Notes under the pieces: generated by a model
Seen by the model: the letters and a program-made list of their open reading frames with translations, nothing else
Database searches by the model: none
What the model was told of the DNA's origin: nothing
Shown: piece by piece, positions 33,612 to 45,842 of the stretch
Layout: every line of letters begins with the position of its first letter
Numbering within the stretch: the stretch's first letter is position 1
DNA from: Halichondria panicea
Lineage: Eukaryota; Porifera; Demospongiae; Suberitida; Halichondriidae
Reading direction: 5' to 3'
DNA: 64,000 nt
NCBI RefSeq assembly: GCF_963675165.1
Contig: NC_087377.1
Coordinates: forward strand, 17,030,518-17,094,517
Position numbers and translations under genes: made by a program

Positions 33612-33960
33612 CCTGTAGCCAGGATAAACAACACATGGACACATTCAAACTGGTAGTGTGATGAAGGGTCTGGTACACGTACTGTACAATGTCATGTACA
33701 AATATTGTGAGCTAGTGTTCTCAATTGACACACGTTTCCCTGTACACACCTAAACTGCATACATTGAAGCATACCTTGTATACAAGTGCATGTACATACA
33801 GACTAGTAAGCATGCTAGGTTCCCATTCTTTGTACTGTACATTCAATAGTACACAGTCAACTCATTGCACTGCATAACTACACATTATACACACGTACCT
33901 TGTTCTTGATGAAGGTTCTTCTCAATTAATGGTTAGCTCATGCACAAGCAGTCAATTACC
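33612..33960 (-). pseudogene. Gene Z intron and exon-1 fragment, copy 1
   Basis: From the former acceptor (ctgtagccagg) to ccttgttcttgatgaaggtt this is nearly identical to 42376-42690 and 56437-56750. The last ~20 bp repeat the 3' half of Z exon 1 with its donor. The Z middle exon on the left side is absent. There is no coding capacity of its own. Confidence 0.6.
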
Positions 33961-35340
33961 AGGCCAACTTTCTAGGAAGTGCCGCTTGAGATGGAGGCTA
34001 GGCTGCACATAATTATAATGGGCGTGGTTACATATAAATGGGCTTTGCTACAATATTTTTCTCAAAGAGCTCCACACAAATATCATGTATAAAAACTATG
34101 TATACATAATAATACTGACAATGAGCTATAGTAAGTGAAGGAGAGATTACTAAAAAACACACGTTAAAACTAGAACAGTATAAACAGTCCACAATTATAA
34201 TATACTGTACACTACTGTTGAGAGGATTGGTCCACCGTTTCCATAGACATTGAATCTTGCCCGGGGCTACCAGCACTTGAGTTGCTTGTGAGCACATTCT
34301 GAGCCAGAATCAGAGTGTTGAGCAGACTAGCAGCAGCCGCGGCAGAGAGACCACCACCACCCCCGCCATTGTTGTTGGCTTGTGACAGCATTTATAATAT
34401 ATACTATACACTATTGTTGAGAGGATTGAAACACGAGCTCTTTCAAGTAGTCCACTGTCTTGTCCAGTACCGTTCCCTTGCTGTACACATACTGTACACA
34501 TACTGCAGTCAGGGAAACATGACGTGAGGGTGAGACATGTACGTGGAGATAACAAAAAAACATACTTAGTTGCTGTTAAAAAATAGCAATTATAATTATT
34601 TTATGTGTAACTAACTACATGTGTTATAATTATACGATGGCCTCTGCTGGATTCTATGCTACTACTAACATAACACTGGGCTCTACACTAATGCATGCTT
34701 AAAAAAGCTTAGCAATAATATTAAGAAATTTAGGCTTAAAAAAAACCAAGTTAGTAGTTATTTCGATGGCTTTCAATAGTACTTTAGTATACACATGAAC
34801 AGACACACACACTCACCCCGACAATGCAACCAGTATAGTTGCGTCTTTCTTCTGACAAGCAGGCACTATCTGAGCCAGTATCTTGATGAGCTCGTTGATC
34901 CTGTCCCGACGCCGACGCTCAACTGGGCGTGGGAAGAACAACAACAACCGGTAATTATCGTGTTTAGGGCATGTACAATGAAGCTGAGCCAATTGGCAAA
35001 ATGAATGAACCTTGACCTCACACACACACGTACACCTACTGTACAGTCAAGGCATACTTAATTATTAAGACGTTACAGCATGGATGGATAGCCTCCATAC
35101 AACAAATAAGTCATTAGTTTTAAAAGTGGCAGATTTGATGTTAAAGCTTCGTAACTGTACTTTGTGGGAAATGCTTCTATTTGATTATGACCACGTACGT
35201 ACATGTACATCTGTTGTACACTCTAACTTTCAGTATTGAATTTGCATCACCTTCATTGTGTGTAGTGAGCTTCCCTGTTGGCCGCCATATCCCCAGACCT
35301 GCAAACCAACCACCATAATAACAACACTCCTCACAGTTAC

Positions 35341-35523
35341 CGTATTACTAGAATGTTTTACGAGCATAATTATGCGAATTTTTAAACAATAAAATTGCAA
35401 AACCTAATTTTGGGTAAATACACACGATCCTTGCCAGAACGCAATAGTTAGATCGCAAAGGGTTGCCGATTTGGCTGATTCGCAAAGGTTTTTCACCAAC
35501 AGCAAAGTATTCTAGTAATACGG
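35341..35523. mobile_element. MITE with accgtattactagaat ends, copy 1
   Basis: The inverted ends accgtattactagaat and attctagtaatacggt enclose about 150 bp. The same element occupies the matching intron of copy 2 (about 43758-43937) and, shortened, of copy 3 (about 59124-59243). It was therefore present before the unit was duplicated. Confidence 0.75.
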
Positions 35524-35619
35524 TATGCAGGGTTCTGCCTAGGAATTTTGAGAGGTGGTTAAAAATGATGGGGGACACAAATTTGAACAAGCATGTGTTG
35601 TAAGCCATGTAAGTATATA

Positions 35620-36416
35620 CAGTATACATCAATAAAAAGTTTCCGTTCCGTTTCTAAAAACGCACGTATAAACGGTAGCGTTAAACTGGATGCACAACGC
35701 GACCAATTTCTCATTATAAATTAAAATGGTGACGTCATCATGAAAAATTGAAATTACTTACACAATCAGGGTTCTATCTAGTGGGGGGGGGCAGGGGGGA
35801 AGCTTCCCCCCCAAACCTTCCACCTTATTTGGCTCAAATTGCGTCTCTGGCCATCTAGAATAAAAAATTTTCCGGGGGAGGACCCCTGGACCCCCCTTAG
35901 GCTTCCCCCCACAAAATATTTCTTCTAGATAGAACCCTGACAATGATACTGTATGATTTGTAGTACAATGAGCTAGCTAGCTAGCTAGTTATTATAAAGT
36001 ACGCAGTCAGACATACTGGAGAAGAGACGATGGTCTTCAAAAACGGTCATTCCAGGTCACAAATAACTTGCATGAAGGGCAACTTAGTCTTGGGGCTGAT
36101 GCGAGACCGAGAACAACTGGGGAAACGGTCCACTGTTGCAAAATAGCATCTATAAGCTAACTAAGAGGATTAAAGCGCTAGACAATCAGCTATACTGTAG
36201 TACACAAGCTAGCTAGCTAGCTACTGCTACACTGTACGCATAATCACAAGTTAACGAATCTGCTTACTCAGCAATTTTTCTGCACATGCGTGAAAACGGT
36301 AGCGTTTTGCATAATACAATGCGTTCATTATGCGTTTTTTTTTTTATGCGTTTAAACCGGAATTGTGCGTTTTACGCAAACGGAACGGAACGGGAACTTT
36401 TTATTGATGGGTACTG
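35620..36416. mobile_element. mariner-like TIR element, middle level
   Basis: The ends cagtatacatcaataaaaag and ctttttattgatgggtactg, with TA on both sides, are inverted repeats extending into ttccgttccgttt/aaacggaacggaa. The CAGT ends and TA duplication suggest Tc1/mariner. Subterminal acggtagcgtt occurs near both ends. It is non-autonomous. Confidence 0.7.
35767..35939. mobile_element. 173-bp element, innermost level
   Basis: The ends cagggttctatctag and ctagatagaaccctg are perfect inverted repeats, with acaat on both sides as a probable duplication. Its ends resemble those of the outer hAT-like element, so it may be a small relative that entered the middle element later. Confidence 0.75.
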
Positions 36417-38345
36417 TAGCTGAAATAATTATATATGTACATTGTTGTACTTGCATCAGTACAGTATGGTGCTATACTAAGATTTCTTCATCACAGGCCG
36501 GGTCATAATCAGTACTTGGAAGTGTTAACTGCACCCAGTTGCTCACTCTCTAGCTTGTCTTTTCCTTAGCAGGTGGTCCAACTCCCTGTTTTAAGGCAGA
36601 GTATAGCTGCTAGCTAGCTGCAGTACTCCTCGAACTCAACAAAGCCATGCTGCAGCTTCAATTAATTCAATTAATTGTTCTGGTCATGAAGTAGAGTTCA
36701 ATTAATAGTTAGCTCTATATAAGGCACATCAAGACAGTAAAACTGGTAAGCGAAGACTAGCAGCTAAACTGGACTAGCCAGCACTTGTAGAATGTAAAGC
36801 AGTGGTCGGAAAGGCTAAGTGGTGGTCGGAAAATATCTAGTGGTGGTCGCAGCTTACCTAAACGACCACTGTAGGTAGAACCCTGTGTATGTAGCAAGAA
36901 TGATGCTTTTCCTAACATACTGTCATACATGTTATGCAGAGGTAGGCAATCACATGAACTGTGTACTCACAACTGCATTTGAACGATGGGGTCGGCCGTG
37001 TGATAATCCATAGTTGATATCCCGCTCATCTTGGGTGCTATAGGTCGACCCATTGCATGCAGTATCTCAGCACTACTGGATAGTGGGATCATCACATACA
37101 GAGGACCTCAACACACACAACAACATAGTAAAAACTGACTATTTTTCAACACCACTTCCAAGAAACCTTATTTTATAATTATTTTATATCAAACATTAGC
37201 AATAATACTCATGGTTCTACATGTAATTAGTATGTACAAGCACTTGGATAACTTATCGAGGCCTATAACTTTTGGATTTGGCAAAAAAGCAATCGTCACA
37301 CTGATAAATTTGGTCTTCTTTATTCACCATTAATTTTTGTCCAGACTCTGAACCAGATGAGGTGCTCCTAGTGATGAGGAACTGAGATGAGGGGGTGGTC
37401 TGTCCACCTTGCTGCATCTGGATAAGGGCGTGGCCTATAGCGTTGAGGGTGGAGCCATCCTCAGAGGTCATGTCAGAGGGCAAACCATCATCGCTAGTTA
37501 GCGTGTGGACCTCCTGTGTGAGTGGGCGGGAACAACAAGTGTGTGTGTGTGTGTTCGTTATTTGGGAGGTAGTTACCATCATGCAAATTCTAACCATGTA
37601 ATACGAAAGCGAAAATAATACGAAAACGAAAAGTCCTAGGATACCTTTAAAAAAGCGTTTTAAGTGCTAGTTTTTATATGTTACTTGGTGTGAAGTGTGT
37701 GTGTGTGTGTGTTACCTGGGTATCATGCACAAGACCAAAGTTAGGGCCCAAGTCACTGGCCTGTAGCTGCTCCACACTCTCCCCATCATCACTCTGACTT
37801 ATCTCTATCTCAAACTGTGAACTGGGTACCACCTCTTCAGTAGCGATAGTAAACGTCTCCACGTCGGTCGGCTCTGTCCCTACGTGTAGTATCTCTGTAT
37901 TAAAACAGTTTTTAAGTGTTTGCTTTTATGTTACTTGGTGTGAACTCTGTGTGGGTACATACCTGGGTATCATGCACAAGACCAAAGTTAGGGCCCACAT
38001 TATAACCAACTACACATTATACACAAGTACCGTACTTGTTCAATTTAAGGCGACCCTCCAAATATGCGACACCCTCCGATCTTAGGTAATTTTCTGACCT
38101 CTAAAAGTAGCGACTGCTGCGTGTGACAATTATTTTTTTATGTTGCGTCCTAAATAGAGGTCAAACCACGGCCTCGATTCCAGGCCGCTAGAAACAATAT
38201 AATTTTAAGCATCCTATAATCGAGGATAGTAGAGTAACCTCCAATTAGATGCGACCCTCTAAATATTCAATACCAGGAATTTTTCTAAACCTCCAAAAAG
38301 AAATGACCTCTCGCTTTGTAATTTAATATTTATGAATAACTGTAC

Positions 38346-38398
38346 CTTGTTAATGTTCTTGATGAAGGTTCCTCAGTAGTCCCTGTCCATGGACTCAT
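38346..38398 (-). pseudogene. Gene Z exon 1, copy 1
   Basis: It encodes MSPWTGTTEEPSSRTLT plus two bases before a GT donor. The ATG at 38398 lies 109 bp from the nearer E-box. The phase fits the Z middle exon and not the USF exon that follows. The middle exon is missing in this copy. Confidence 0.5.
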
Positions 38399-38506
38399 GT
38401 CTTCAGCCTCCACCAATACAGACAAATAGTTTGACCACTTGCTCAGAGCTTCAAAATTGACAGAACAATTTCTTCTTCTCACTAGCTCTGGAAGTGAAAG
38501 ACCAGC

Positions 38507-38541
38507 CACGTGGTTTAGCAATGTTATTTGTATCGCACGTG
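38507..38541. promoter_or_regulatory. Paired CACGTG E-boxes, divergent promoter 1
   Basis: CACGTG occurs at 38507-38512 (ccacgtggttt) and 38536-38541 (gcacgtgac). It lies between the minus-strand Z/USF genes and plus-strand gene C, 281 bp before the gene C ATG. The second site matches the extended USF preference (GTCACGTGC on the other strand). Its function is inferred. Confidence 0.6.
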
Positions 38542-38821
38542 ACAGCTATTGTTTATTCTGCAGAGAAACAGGGAGGGTCTCGTTGTAGCTGAGCTAACTG
38601 TTGTCCTGTACTTCTGTATCGTGCCTGGTATCAAGCTGTGAAGATACTGTAGCTCTGGATTATTATCAGTAAGTGCAGACAGCACTGTTTTATTTTCTGC
38701 ATATAGATCTACGGTATTTATGGTTTTGATGATATAATTTGCACACACCAAATATTTATACATAATTACATGTACCTTCATAATTATCATTGTTTATCTT
38801 ATTCCACACTCTACACAGAAA

Positions 38822-41758
38822 ATGTCGGACTATCTCACAATAGCAGATCTAAAGAAATTGTACCTCGTCACGTTTGATGCTCGAATTAAGTGGCGAAACA
38901 TCTTGCTTATTCTTGACGTACCCCAGGCTACAATCCACAGCATCGGGAAAGAATGGAGCAACAATCCTGATGACTGCTATCGTGAGGGTTTGATTAAATG
39001 GCTTAATGAAGGAGGGAAGAGCTGGAAAGAGATGGTGGAGGCATTGACCAGTCCCATCGTGGGTGAAGCTCACATAGCCCAGACCATCGAGAAAGATCAT
39101 CTACAGTCTACTGATGCAAGCAATCCTACTGATGTGAAGTCAGAGGGTAAGCACTATAGTTCAGCACAGGAATCATACAGTCATAATGCTTAGTTCGTTT
39201 GCTGCTATAATAATCACCCCCCCCCCCCCCCCCCTATTGTAGGCCACGTTCACATAGCCAGGACCATCGAAAGAGATCATCTACAGTCTACTGGTCCAAG
39301 CAATCCTAAAAAACTAAAATTACAGGGTAAGTACTAATTAGGCACGTTAATACATAATATTTACAATGTTCTACAGTTGACCAAGATCGCCAGTTGATCA
39401 ACGATGATCTAACTGTTTTCTTAGACGAACCACTCGGTAGTGGTGCTTTTGGAGCAGTCTTCAAAGGCAGCTTCAAGGGCAATCCTTGTGCTATCAAACT
39501 TCTACATCAGATTGCTATGGAGATGCACGCAAGTATTCCAGTCGGTAAAAACAAAGAAGCTAGCGATGCAATTGATCGTGAGAGTGATTTTCTCAAGTCG
39601 TTCCAGCACCCAAATGTTGTTCAGTATTTATCGACTGCCAAGCATCCAAAATCGGGTGGTACAATCCTCGTTGTTGAGCTGATGGATTGCAATTTGAGAT
39701 CCTATTTCTCTGGCCTTGATGAAGAGTCTCTCACTAGCGAATGTGAAATTAGCCTCTCCAAAGACATGGCTTATGGTCTGGCGTACATTCATAGCAAGAA
39801 GATTATCCACCGTGACCTCTGTGGCGATAACGTCTTGCTGAAACTTACACGACCAGTGCCTATCGCAAAGATTTCCGACTTTGGCATGTCACGGCTATAT
39901 GATTCCTCCAAGCTTAGCCACACCCTCACAGCCATTGGTCACCGTATGGGGTATCTACCTCTCGAGGCTATTCGATTGGAAGAGGAGAAATACGATAGTA
40001 GCCTGGATGTGTTTTCTTATGGGGTGATTGTGACGCAAATTATTTGCAAGCTGGAGACGATCAAATCAGCCAAGGATCGATCATTCCATGTTGCCCAGAT
40101 CCCTCACACACACAGGTTGAGGAAGCTTATCGACAGTTGTTTGCAAGAAGACATGAGGAGGAGACCATCTGCCAGGGACATCTGTGAGTCAATGATAAGT
40201 ATATTATGTGTTTTACGTTTTAGCTAACTGTAACCCTAACGAAAAAATCATATCCGTCTATTAATGTTGGTATCGATTTTAGATACTTACCTAACAACAA
40301 GCTCGGACCCAGTGGAGGCAACAAAGAGGGAGTCAAAGGACACTGAACAAGTCAAGAAGGTGCGTACATGTAGTGTGTGAATGAGATTCCCACAGCAACA
40401 ATAGTATTGTACCTTAACATGCATGGATACTGTCTCATGTGTTAAGCCGTAACTACACATCCGTTTGAGTGTGCCTATAATTATGTACTTCCTTTAGTGA
40501 AGAATGTCTCGTTCTGTTGTAGAATTTTTTCACCAACGTTCCCCTGTACAGGCACACAGTGAACCGATTGAGCACAAAGATGCTGAGCTGATCAGGAGAG
40601 AGGCCATCATTCAACAGCAGAGACAAGTGAGACAAAATGCACCATTATATTATTGCAGAGCTATAGTAGAAGCTTTGATCTCTTATAATCGTACTGTACA
40701 TTCTATTAGACTGGTGGGCGTGGCCTCTTAAGCTAATTAGAGAAAGTGATTTAGTGTGCATGCAATTATTGCTACAAGGGACACTCGCTTGTTAGTAGAC
40801 ACTATCCTAATTACACTCATTCATTATTCAGGGTCCCCCTCCCAGAGAGTTGAGACCTCCACTCACTCTGAAATGGAGAAGAGGAAAAGACATGCCAATC
40901 GGAATGGGCTTCTCGGTACAGAGTGTTGTTATCGGTGACACGGTGTATGTTGGTGGAGGTGTTGCAGTCAATGATCGTGACAAGTGTACAGTGATGAAGC
41001 TCGAGCAAGATCAATGGACCAAACTACCAGAGTACACTGCCCAGTACTTCGCTATGACATCACTCGCTAATCGACTAGTGCTGGTGGGAGGATTTGATCG
41101 AAGAAACAACAAATGCACCAATCAGCTAGCAGTGTTTGAGTCAGGGAAATGGCCTCACCCGTACCCACCAATGAACATTGCTCGTTCTTGCTCAACAGCT
41201 GTCTCCTTCAACAACCTCATCATTGTAGCTGGTGGGCAGGATAATAAAGGACGTACCTCCTCTGTGGAGGTGTTGGACGTGGCATCAAGAAGATGGTACA
41301 TTGCTCAGTCACTACCTAACCCACGATCAAAACTGAAATCGACTCTCATAGGAAACACCCTCTACCTAATGGGAGGGTACGATCACAATGGGAGTGCAAC
41401 CACGATAGTGCACCACGTCGACCTCAATGAACTTATTGCAAAGGCCATTTCCAACCAGGACACACCCACTCTCTGGCAGACCTTACAGAAAGTACCACTC
41501 GTGTATTCAGCTCCTCTCAGTATTGGGAGGTCACTATTAGCCGTTGGTGGACGGGACGACAGAGCCAACCCAAGTTCATCGATACACCTCTACCAGCCTG
41601 ACACCAGGAGGTGGGTGAAAGTGGGAGACCTGCCTACTGCACGACTCTGCTGCACATGCTCAGTACTTCCTAGTGGAGAGCTCATTGTAGCCGGAGGACA
41701 GACAAATTTATATACTTATATTCAAACTGTTGAGATCTTCTCTATTAGTGCTAATTAG
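38822..41758 (+). CDS. Kinase gene C: death domain, kinase, kelch
   Basis: Six exons in phase: 38822-39146, 39243-39326, 39377-40183, 40283-40359, 40552-40626 and 40832-41758 (764 aa). The death domain (residues 1-100) is complete, with the helix region SNNPDDCYREGLIKWL that gene A lacks. Exon 2 (28 codons, HVHIARTIERDHLQS) is a partial duplicate of the end of exon 1 and is unique to this copy. The kinase has GSGAFG, the Lys of CAIKLL, HRDLCGDN and DFG, but the APE-type motif reads LPLEA instead of LPPEA. The kelch region (457-764) has six GG-ending strands. The plan resembles IRAK/Pelle (death domain plus kinase) with an added propeller; a signalling role is inferred. It is divergent from Z/USF copy 1 and convergent with Z copy 2 (stops 180 bp apart). 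Confidence 0.88.
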
Positions 41759-41937
41759 TTATTTTGTTAATTGCTTCTCTTTAATTGTGCGATGAGTTTA
41801 TAACAATATCGATATTTTTTATCATGTTGAGTTGCAACAGAATTTTATCGCATATAATTATAGTTATTATGATGACATGAAGTGGTACATACATAATTAC
41901 ATTGCCAGAAAATAGTACAAAATAATATTTAACAGTC

Positions 41938-44572
41938 TCATAACAAGTTCAGGTCCTTGGTTGGGGTCTTGTCCGAGGGTAGGGTGGACGCCTTCTCCCA
42001 GAATACAAAGTCTATCTCCTCTTCCGAGTCAGACAGTGAGGGGTGGGGCTCGGAAACTGAGGGGTTAAAGAGTCACATGGTCATAGTCACACTGCATGAG
42101 TGGAAGTTTGAGGGCTTAGGAAGTAAGGGGTGAGAAAATCACATGATAATAGTAGCTATAATTTATACAGGCTAAATGCAAAATGGCTCAAATATGATAA
42201 AGGGACACCACACACAACACATGTACTGGTATACAATATGTACGTACTTACATTATGAATACTAGAATAATCGTAAGAGTCAGTTAAAGTGATACCTTTT
42301 GTGAAGAATGAGAGCTGCTGAGCTTTGGCACTCTCCAGGAACTTGTCAAAGTCCTCCTCGTCCTGAGTGAGTGTTCTGTAGCCAGGATAAACAACACATG
42401 GACACATTCAAACTGGTAGTGTGATGAAGGGTCTGGTACACGTACTGTACAATGTCATGTACAAATATTGTGAGCTAGTGTTCTCAATTGACACACGTTT
42501 CCCTGTACACACCTAAACTGCATACATTGAAGCATACCTTGTATACAAGTGCATGTACATACAGACTAGTAAGCATGCTAGGTTCCCATTCTTTGTACTG
42601 TACATTCAATAGTATACAGTCAACTCATTGCACTGCATAACTACACATTATACACACCTACCTTGTTCTTGATGAAGGTTCTTCTCAATGCCAGCTAATG
42701 GTTAATAGCTCATGCACAAGCAGTCGATTACCAGGCCAACTTTCGAGGAAGTGCGGCTTGAGATGGAGGCTAGGCTGCACATAATTATAATGGGCGTGGT
42801 TTATATATAAATGGGCTTTGCTATGTTCACTACAATTTTTATTTTATGCTCACTGGATATTCAATAAGACACAAATATCATGTATAAAAACTATGTATAC
42901 ATAATAATACTGACAATGTAGCTATAGTAAGTGAAGGAGAGATTACTAAAAAACACACGTTAAAACTAGAACAGTATAAACAGTCCACAATTATAATATA
43001 CTGTACACTACTGTTGAGAGGATTGGTCCACCGTTTCCATAGACATTGAATCTTGCCCGGGGCTACCAGCACTTGAGTTGCTTGTGAGCACATTCTGAGC
43101 CAGAATCAGAGTGTTGAGCAGACTAGCAGCAGCCGCGGCAGAGAGACCACCACCACCACCACCGCCATTGTTGTTGGCTTGTGACAGCATGGAGGATTTC
43201 GGTACAGGAGTGGACGGAGAAGTGGTCGTGCTCGCAATGGAGGATAGAGTTTGTACGAGTGAGCTTAAGAGTGGTGTGTTTGGATTAGAGGCTCCAGTAG
43301 GCAGCGATGGTTGTTGTTGTAGGGATGAGACTCAACTGGGTATGGGAAGAACAATAACAACTGGTAATTATCGTGCTTAGGGCATGTACAATGAAGCTGA
43401 GCCAATTGGCAAAACGAATGAACCTTGACCTCACACACACACACACGAACACCTACTGTACAGTATAAATAAAAGACGTTTACAGCATGGATGGATAGCC
43501 TCCATACAACAAATATGTTATTAGTTTTAGAAGTGGCAGATTTGATGTTAAAGCTTCGTAACTGTACTTTGTGGGAAATGCTTCTATTTGATTATGACCA
43601 CGTAAGTACATGTACATCTGTTGTACACTATAACTTTCAGTATTGAATTTGCATCACCTTCATTGTGTGTAGCCTTCCTCTGATCTTCCCTGTTGGCGGC
43701 CATATCCCCAGACCTGCAAACCAACCACCATAATAACAACACTCCTCACAGTTACCGTATTACTAGAATGTTTACGAGCATAATTATGCGAATTTTTAAA
43801 CAATAAAATCGCAAAACCTAATTTTGGGTAAATACACACGATCCTTGCCAGAACGCAATAGTTAGATCGCAAAGGGTTGCCGATTTGGCTGATTCGCAAG
43901 GGTTTTTCACCCGTAGCAAAATATTCTAGTAATACTGTATGTAGCAAGAATGATGCTTTCCCTAACATACTGTCATACATGTTATGCAGAGGTAGGCAAT
44001 CACATGAACTGTGTACTCACAACTGCATTTGAACGATGGGGTCGGCCGTGTGATAATCCATAGTAGATATCCCGCTCATCTTGGGTGCTATAGGTCGACC
44101 CATTGCATGCAGTATCTCAGCACTACTGGATGGTGGGATCATCACATACAGAGGACCTCAACACACACAACAACATAGTAAAAACTGACTATTTTTCAAC
44201 ACCACTTCCAAGAAACCTTATTTTATATCAAACATTAGCAATAATACTCATGGTTCTACATGTAATTAGTATGTACAAGCACTTGGATAACTTATCGAGG
44301 ACTATAACTTTTGGATTTGGCAAAAAAGCAATCGTCACACTGATAAATTTGGCCTTCTTTATTCACCATTAATTTTTGGCCAGACTCTGAACCAGATGAG
44401 GTGCTCCGTGATGAGGAACTGAGATGAGGGGGTGGTCTGTCCACCTTGCTGCATCTGGATGAGGGCATGGCCTATAGCGTTGAGGGTGGAGCCATCCTCA
44501 GAGGTCATGTCAGAGGGCAAACCATCATCGCTAGTTAGCGTGTGGACCTCCTGTGTGAGTGGGCGGGAACAA

Positions 44573-44616
<44 letters not shown>

Positions 44617-45455
44617 CGTTATTTGGGAGGTAGTTACCATCATGCAAATTCTAACCATGTAATACGAAAACGAAAATAATACGAAAACGAAAAGTCCTAG
44701 GATACCTTTAAAAAAGCGTTTTAAGTGCTAGTTTTTATATGTTACTTGGTGTGAAGTGTGTGTGTGTGTGTGTTACCTGGGTATCATGCACAAGACCAAA
44801 GTTAGGGCCCAAGTCACTGGATTGTAGCTGCTCCACACTCTCCCCATCATCACTCTGACTTATCTCTATCTCAAACTGTGAACTGGGTACCACCTCTTCA
44901 GTAGCGATAGTAAACGTCTCCACGTCGGTCGGCTCTGTCCCTACGTAGTATCTCTGTATTAAAACAGTTTTTAAGTGTTTGCTTTTATGTTACTTGGTGT
45001 GAACTCTGTGTGGGTACATACCTGGGTATCATGCACAAGACCAAAGTTAGGGTCCACATTATAACCAACTACACATTATACACAAGTACCGTACTTGTTC
45101 AATTTAAGGCGACCCTCCAAATATGCGACACCCTCGATCTTAGGTAATTTTCTGACCTCTAAAAGTAGCGACTGCTGCGTGTGACAATTATATTTTTATG
45201 TCGCGTCCTAAATAGAGGTCAAACCACAGCCTCGATTCCAGGCCGCTAGAAACAATATATTTTAAGCATCCTATAATCGAGGATAGTAGAGTAACCTCCA
45301 ATTAGATGCGACCCTCTAAATATGTGACACCAGGAATTTTTCTAAACCTCCAAAAAGAAATGACCTCTCGCTTTGTAATTTAATATTTATGAATAACTGT
45401 ACCTTGTTAATGTTCTTGATGAAGGTTCCTCAGTAGTCCCTGTCCATGGACTCAT
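41938..45455 (-). CDS. Gene Z copy 2, complete small acidic protein
   Basis: Three exons on the minus strand join in phase with GT-AG sites: 45403-45455 (MSPWTGTTEEPSSRTLT), 42296-42375 (TLTQDEEDFDKFLESAKAQQ, ending FFTK) and 41938-42056 (SEPHPSLSDSEEEIDFVFWE, ending KDLNLL and stop). The product is 83 residues, acidic, with no recognised domain. The long intron contains the whole relic of USF copy 2. About 280 bp before the middle exon a second, partial copy of exon 1 (3' half with donor) remains near 42660-42690. This suggests that USF was inserted into, or duplicated within, an originally compact Z gene. Only this copy retains all three exons. Joining exons 3 kb apart is supported by phase but not proven. 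Confidence 0.5.
43758..43937. mobile_element. MITE, copy 2 of the tattactagaat element
   Basis: Same element and intron position as 35341-35523, with the ends slightly diverged. Here its right flank runs straight into ctgtatgtagcaagaatg, which gives the empty site for the 1.36 kb hAT-like insertion of copy 1. Confidence 0.7.
44576..44614. repeat. (GT)n microsatellite
   Basis: About 19 GT units lie in the USF copy 2 intron. The matching site has about 7 units in copy 1 (37540-37553) and about 32 in copy 3 (59887-59951, with one C interruption), so the repeat has changed length independently after duplication. Confidence 0.9.
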
Positions 45456-45555
45456 GTCTTCAGCCTCCACCAATACAGACAAATAGTCTGACCACTTGCT
45501 TAGAGCTTCAAAACTGACAGCACAATTTCTCTAGCTCTAGAAGTGAAAGACCAGC

Positions 45556-45584
45556 CACGTGGTTTAGCAATGTTATCGCACGTG
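45556..45584. promoter_or_regulatory. Paired CACGTG E-boxes, divergent promoter 2
   Basis: CACGTG is at 45556-45561 and 45579-45584, 259 bp before the gene D ATG and 101 bp from the Z copy 2 ATG. The spacing is 6 bp shorter than in spacer 1, yet both sites are unchanged. Binding by USF is inferred. Confidence 0.6.
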
Positions 45585-45842
45585 ACAGCTATTGTTTATT
45601 CTGCAGAGAAAGAGGGTGGGTCTCGTTGTAGCTGAGCTAGCTGTTGTCCTGTATTTCTGTATCGTGCCTGGTATCAAGCTGTGAAGATACTGTAGCTCTG
45701 GATTATTATCAGTAAGTGCAGACAGCACTGTTTTATTTTCTGCATATAGATCTACGGTAGTTTTGATGATATAATTTGCACACACCAAATATTGATACAT
45801 AATTACATGACCTTTATATCAATTTCACACTCTACAGAGAAG

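Larger units (their letters stand above)
35528..36885. mobile_element. hAT-like element, outer level of a triple nest
   Basis: Its ends are cagggttctgccta and taggtagaaccctg. The empty site is seen in copies 2 and 3 (ctgtatgtagcaagaatg). The host hexamer (g/t)gtatg is repeated on both sides. CAGGG ends suggest the hAT superfamily. No transposase is present. It contains two further elements. Confidence 0.7.
34212..37894 (-). pseudogene. USF-like bHLH-zipper gene, copy 1 (broken)
   Basis: Exon equivalents of the intact copy 3 are recognisable at 37716-37894, 37328-37513, 36971-37106, about 35249-35296, about 34820-34923 and 34212-34508. Lesions: an 8-bp deletion in the basic-region exon (near 35265) shifts the frame and removes RKATHNE; the donor side of 37328-37513 is altered; an 11-bp duplication (tgtacacatac) shifts the zipper exon; and about 500-600 bp of the Q/S-rich C-terminal region are deleted. 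A 1.36 kb nested transposon insertion sits in one intron. It cannot encode a DNA-binding factor. Confidence 0.8.
43008..44955 (-). pseudogene. USF-like gene, copy 2 (bHLH-zipper deleted)
   Basis: Equivalents of the activation-region exons (44777-44955, about 44372-44552, 44019-44154) and the basic-region exon (about 43653-43709, RKATHNE intact) remain. A deletion has fused the start of the helix-loop-helix exon to the middle of the last exon near 43331, so the helix-loop-helix, the zipper and the intron between them are gone. A 2-bp deletion near 44407 (ctccgtgatg against ctcctagtgatg) also shifts the frame. It lies inside the long intron of gene Z copy 2. Confidence 0.8.

Noticed and set aside
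38346-38521. Exon 1 of USF with an upstream ATG (MLNHVAGLSLPEL)
   Set aside because: Its phase at the donor gives a stop in the next USF exon. The frame fits gene Z instead, and the upstream part is not conserved in copies 2 and 3.
45792-45842. Earlier in-frame ATG for gene D
   Set aside because: Paralogues A, C and E all start at MSDYLT, and the extra residues are not conserved.
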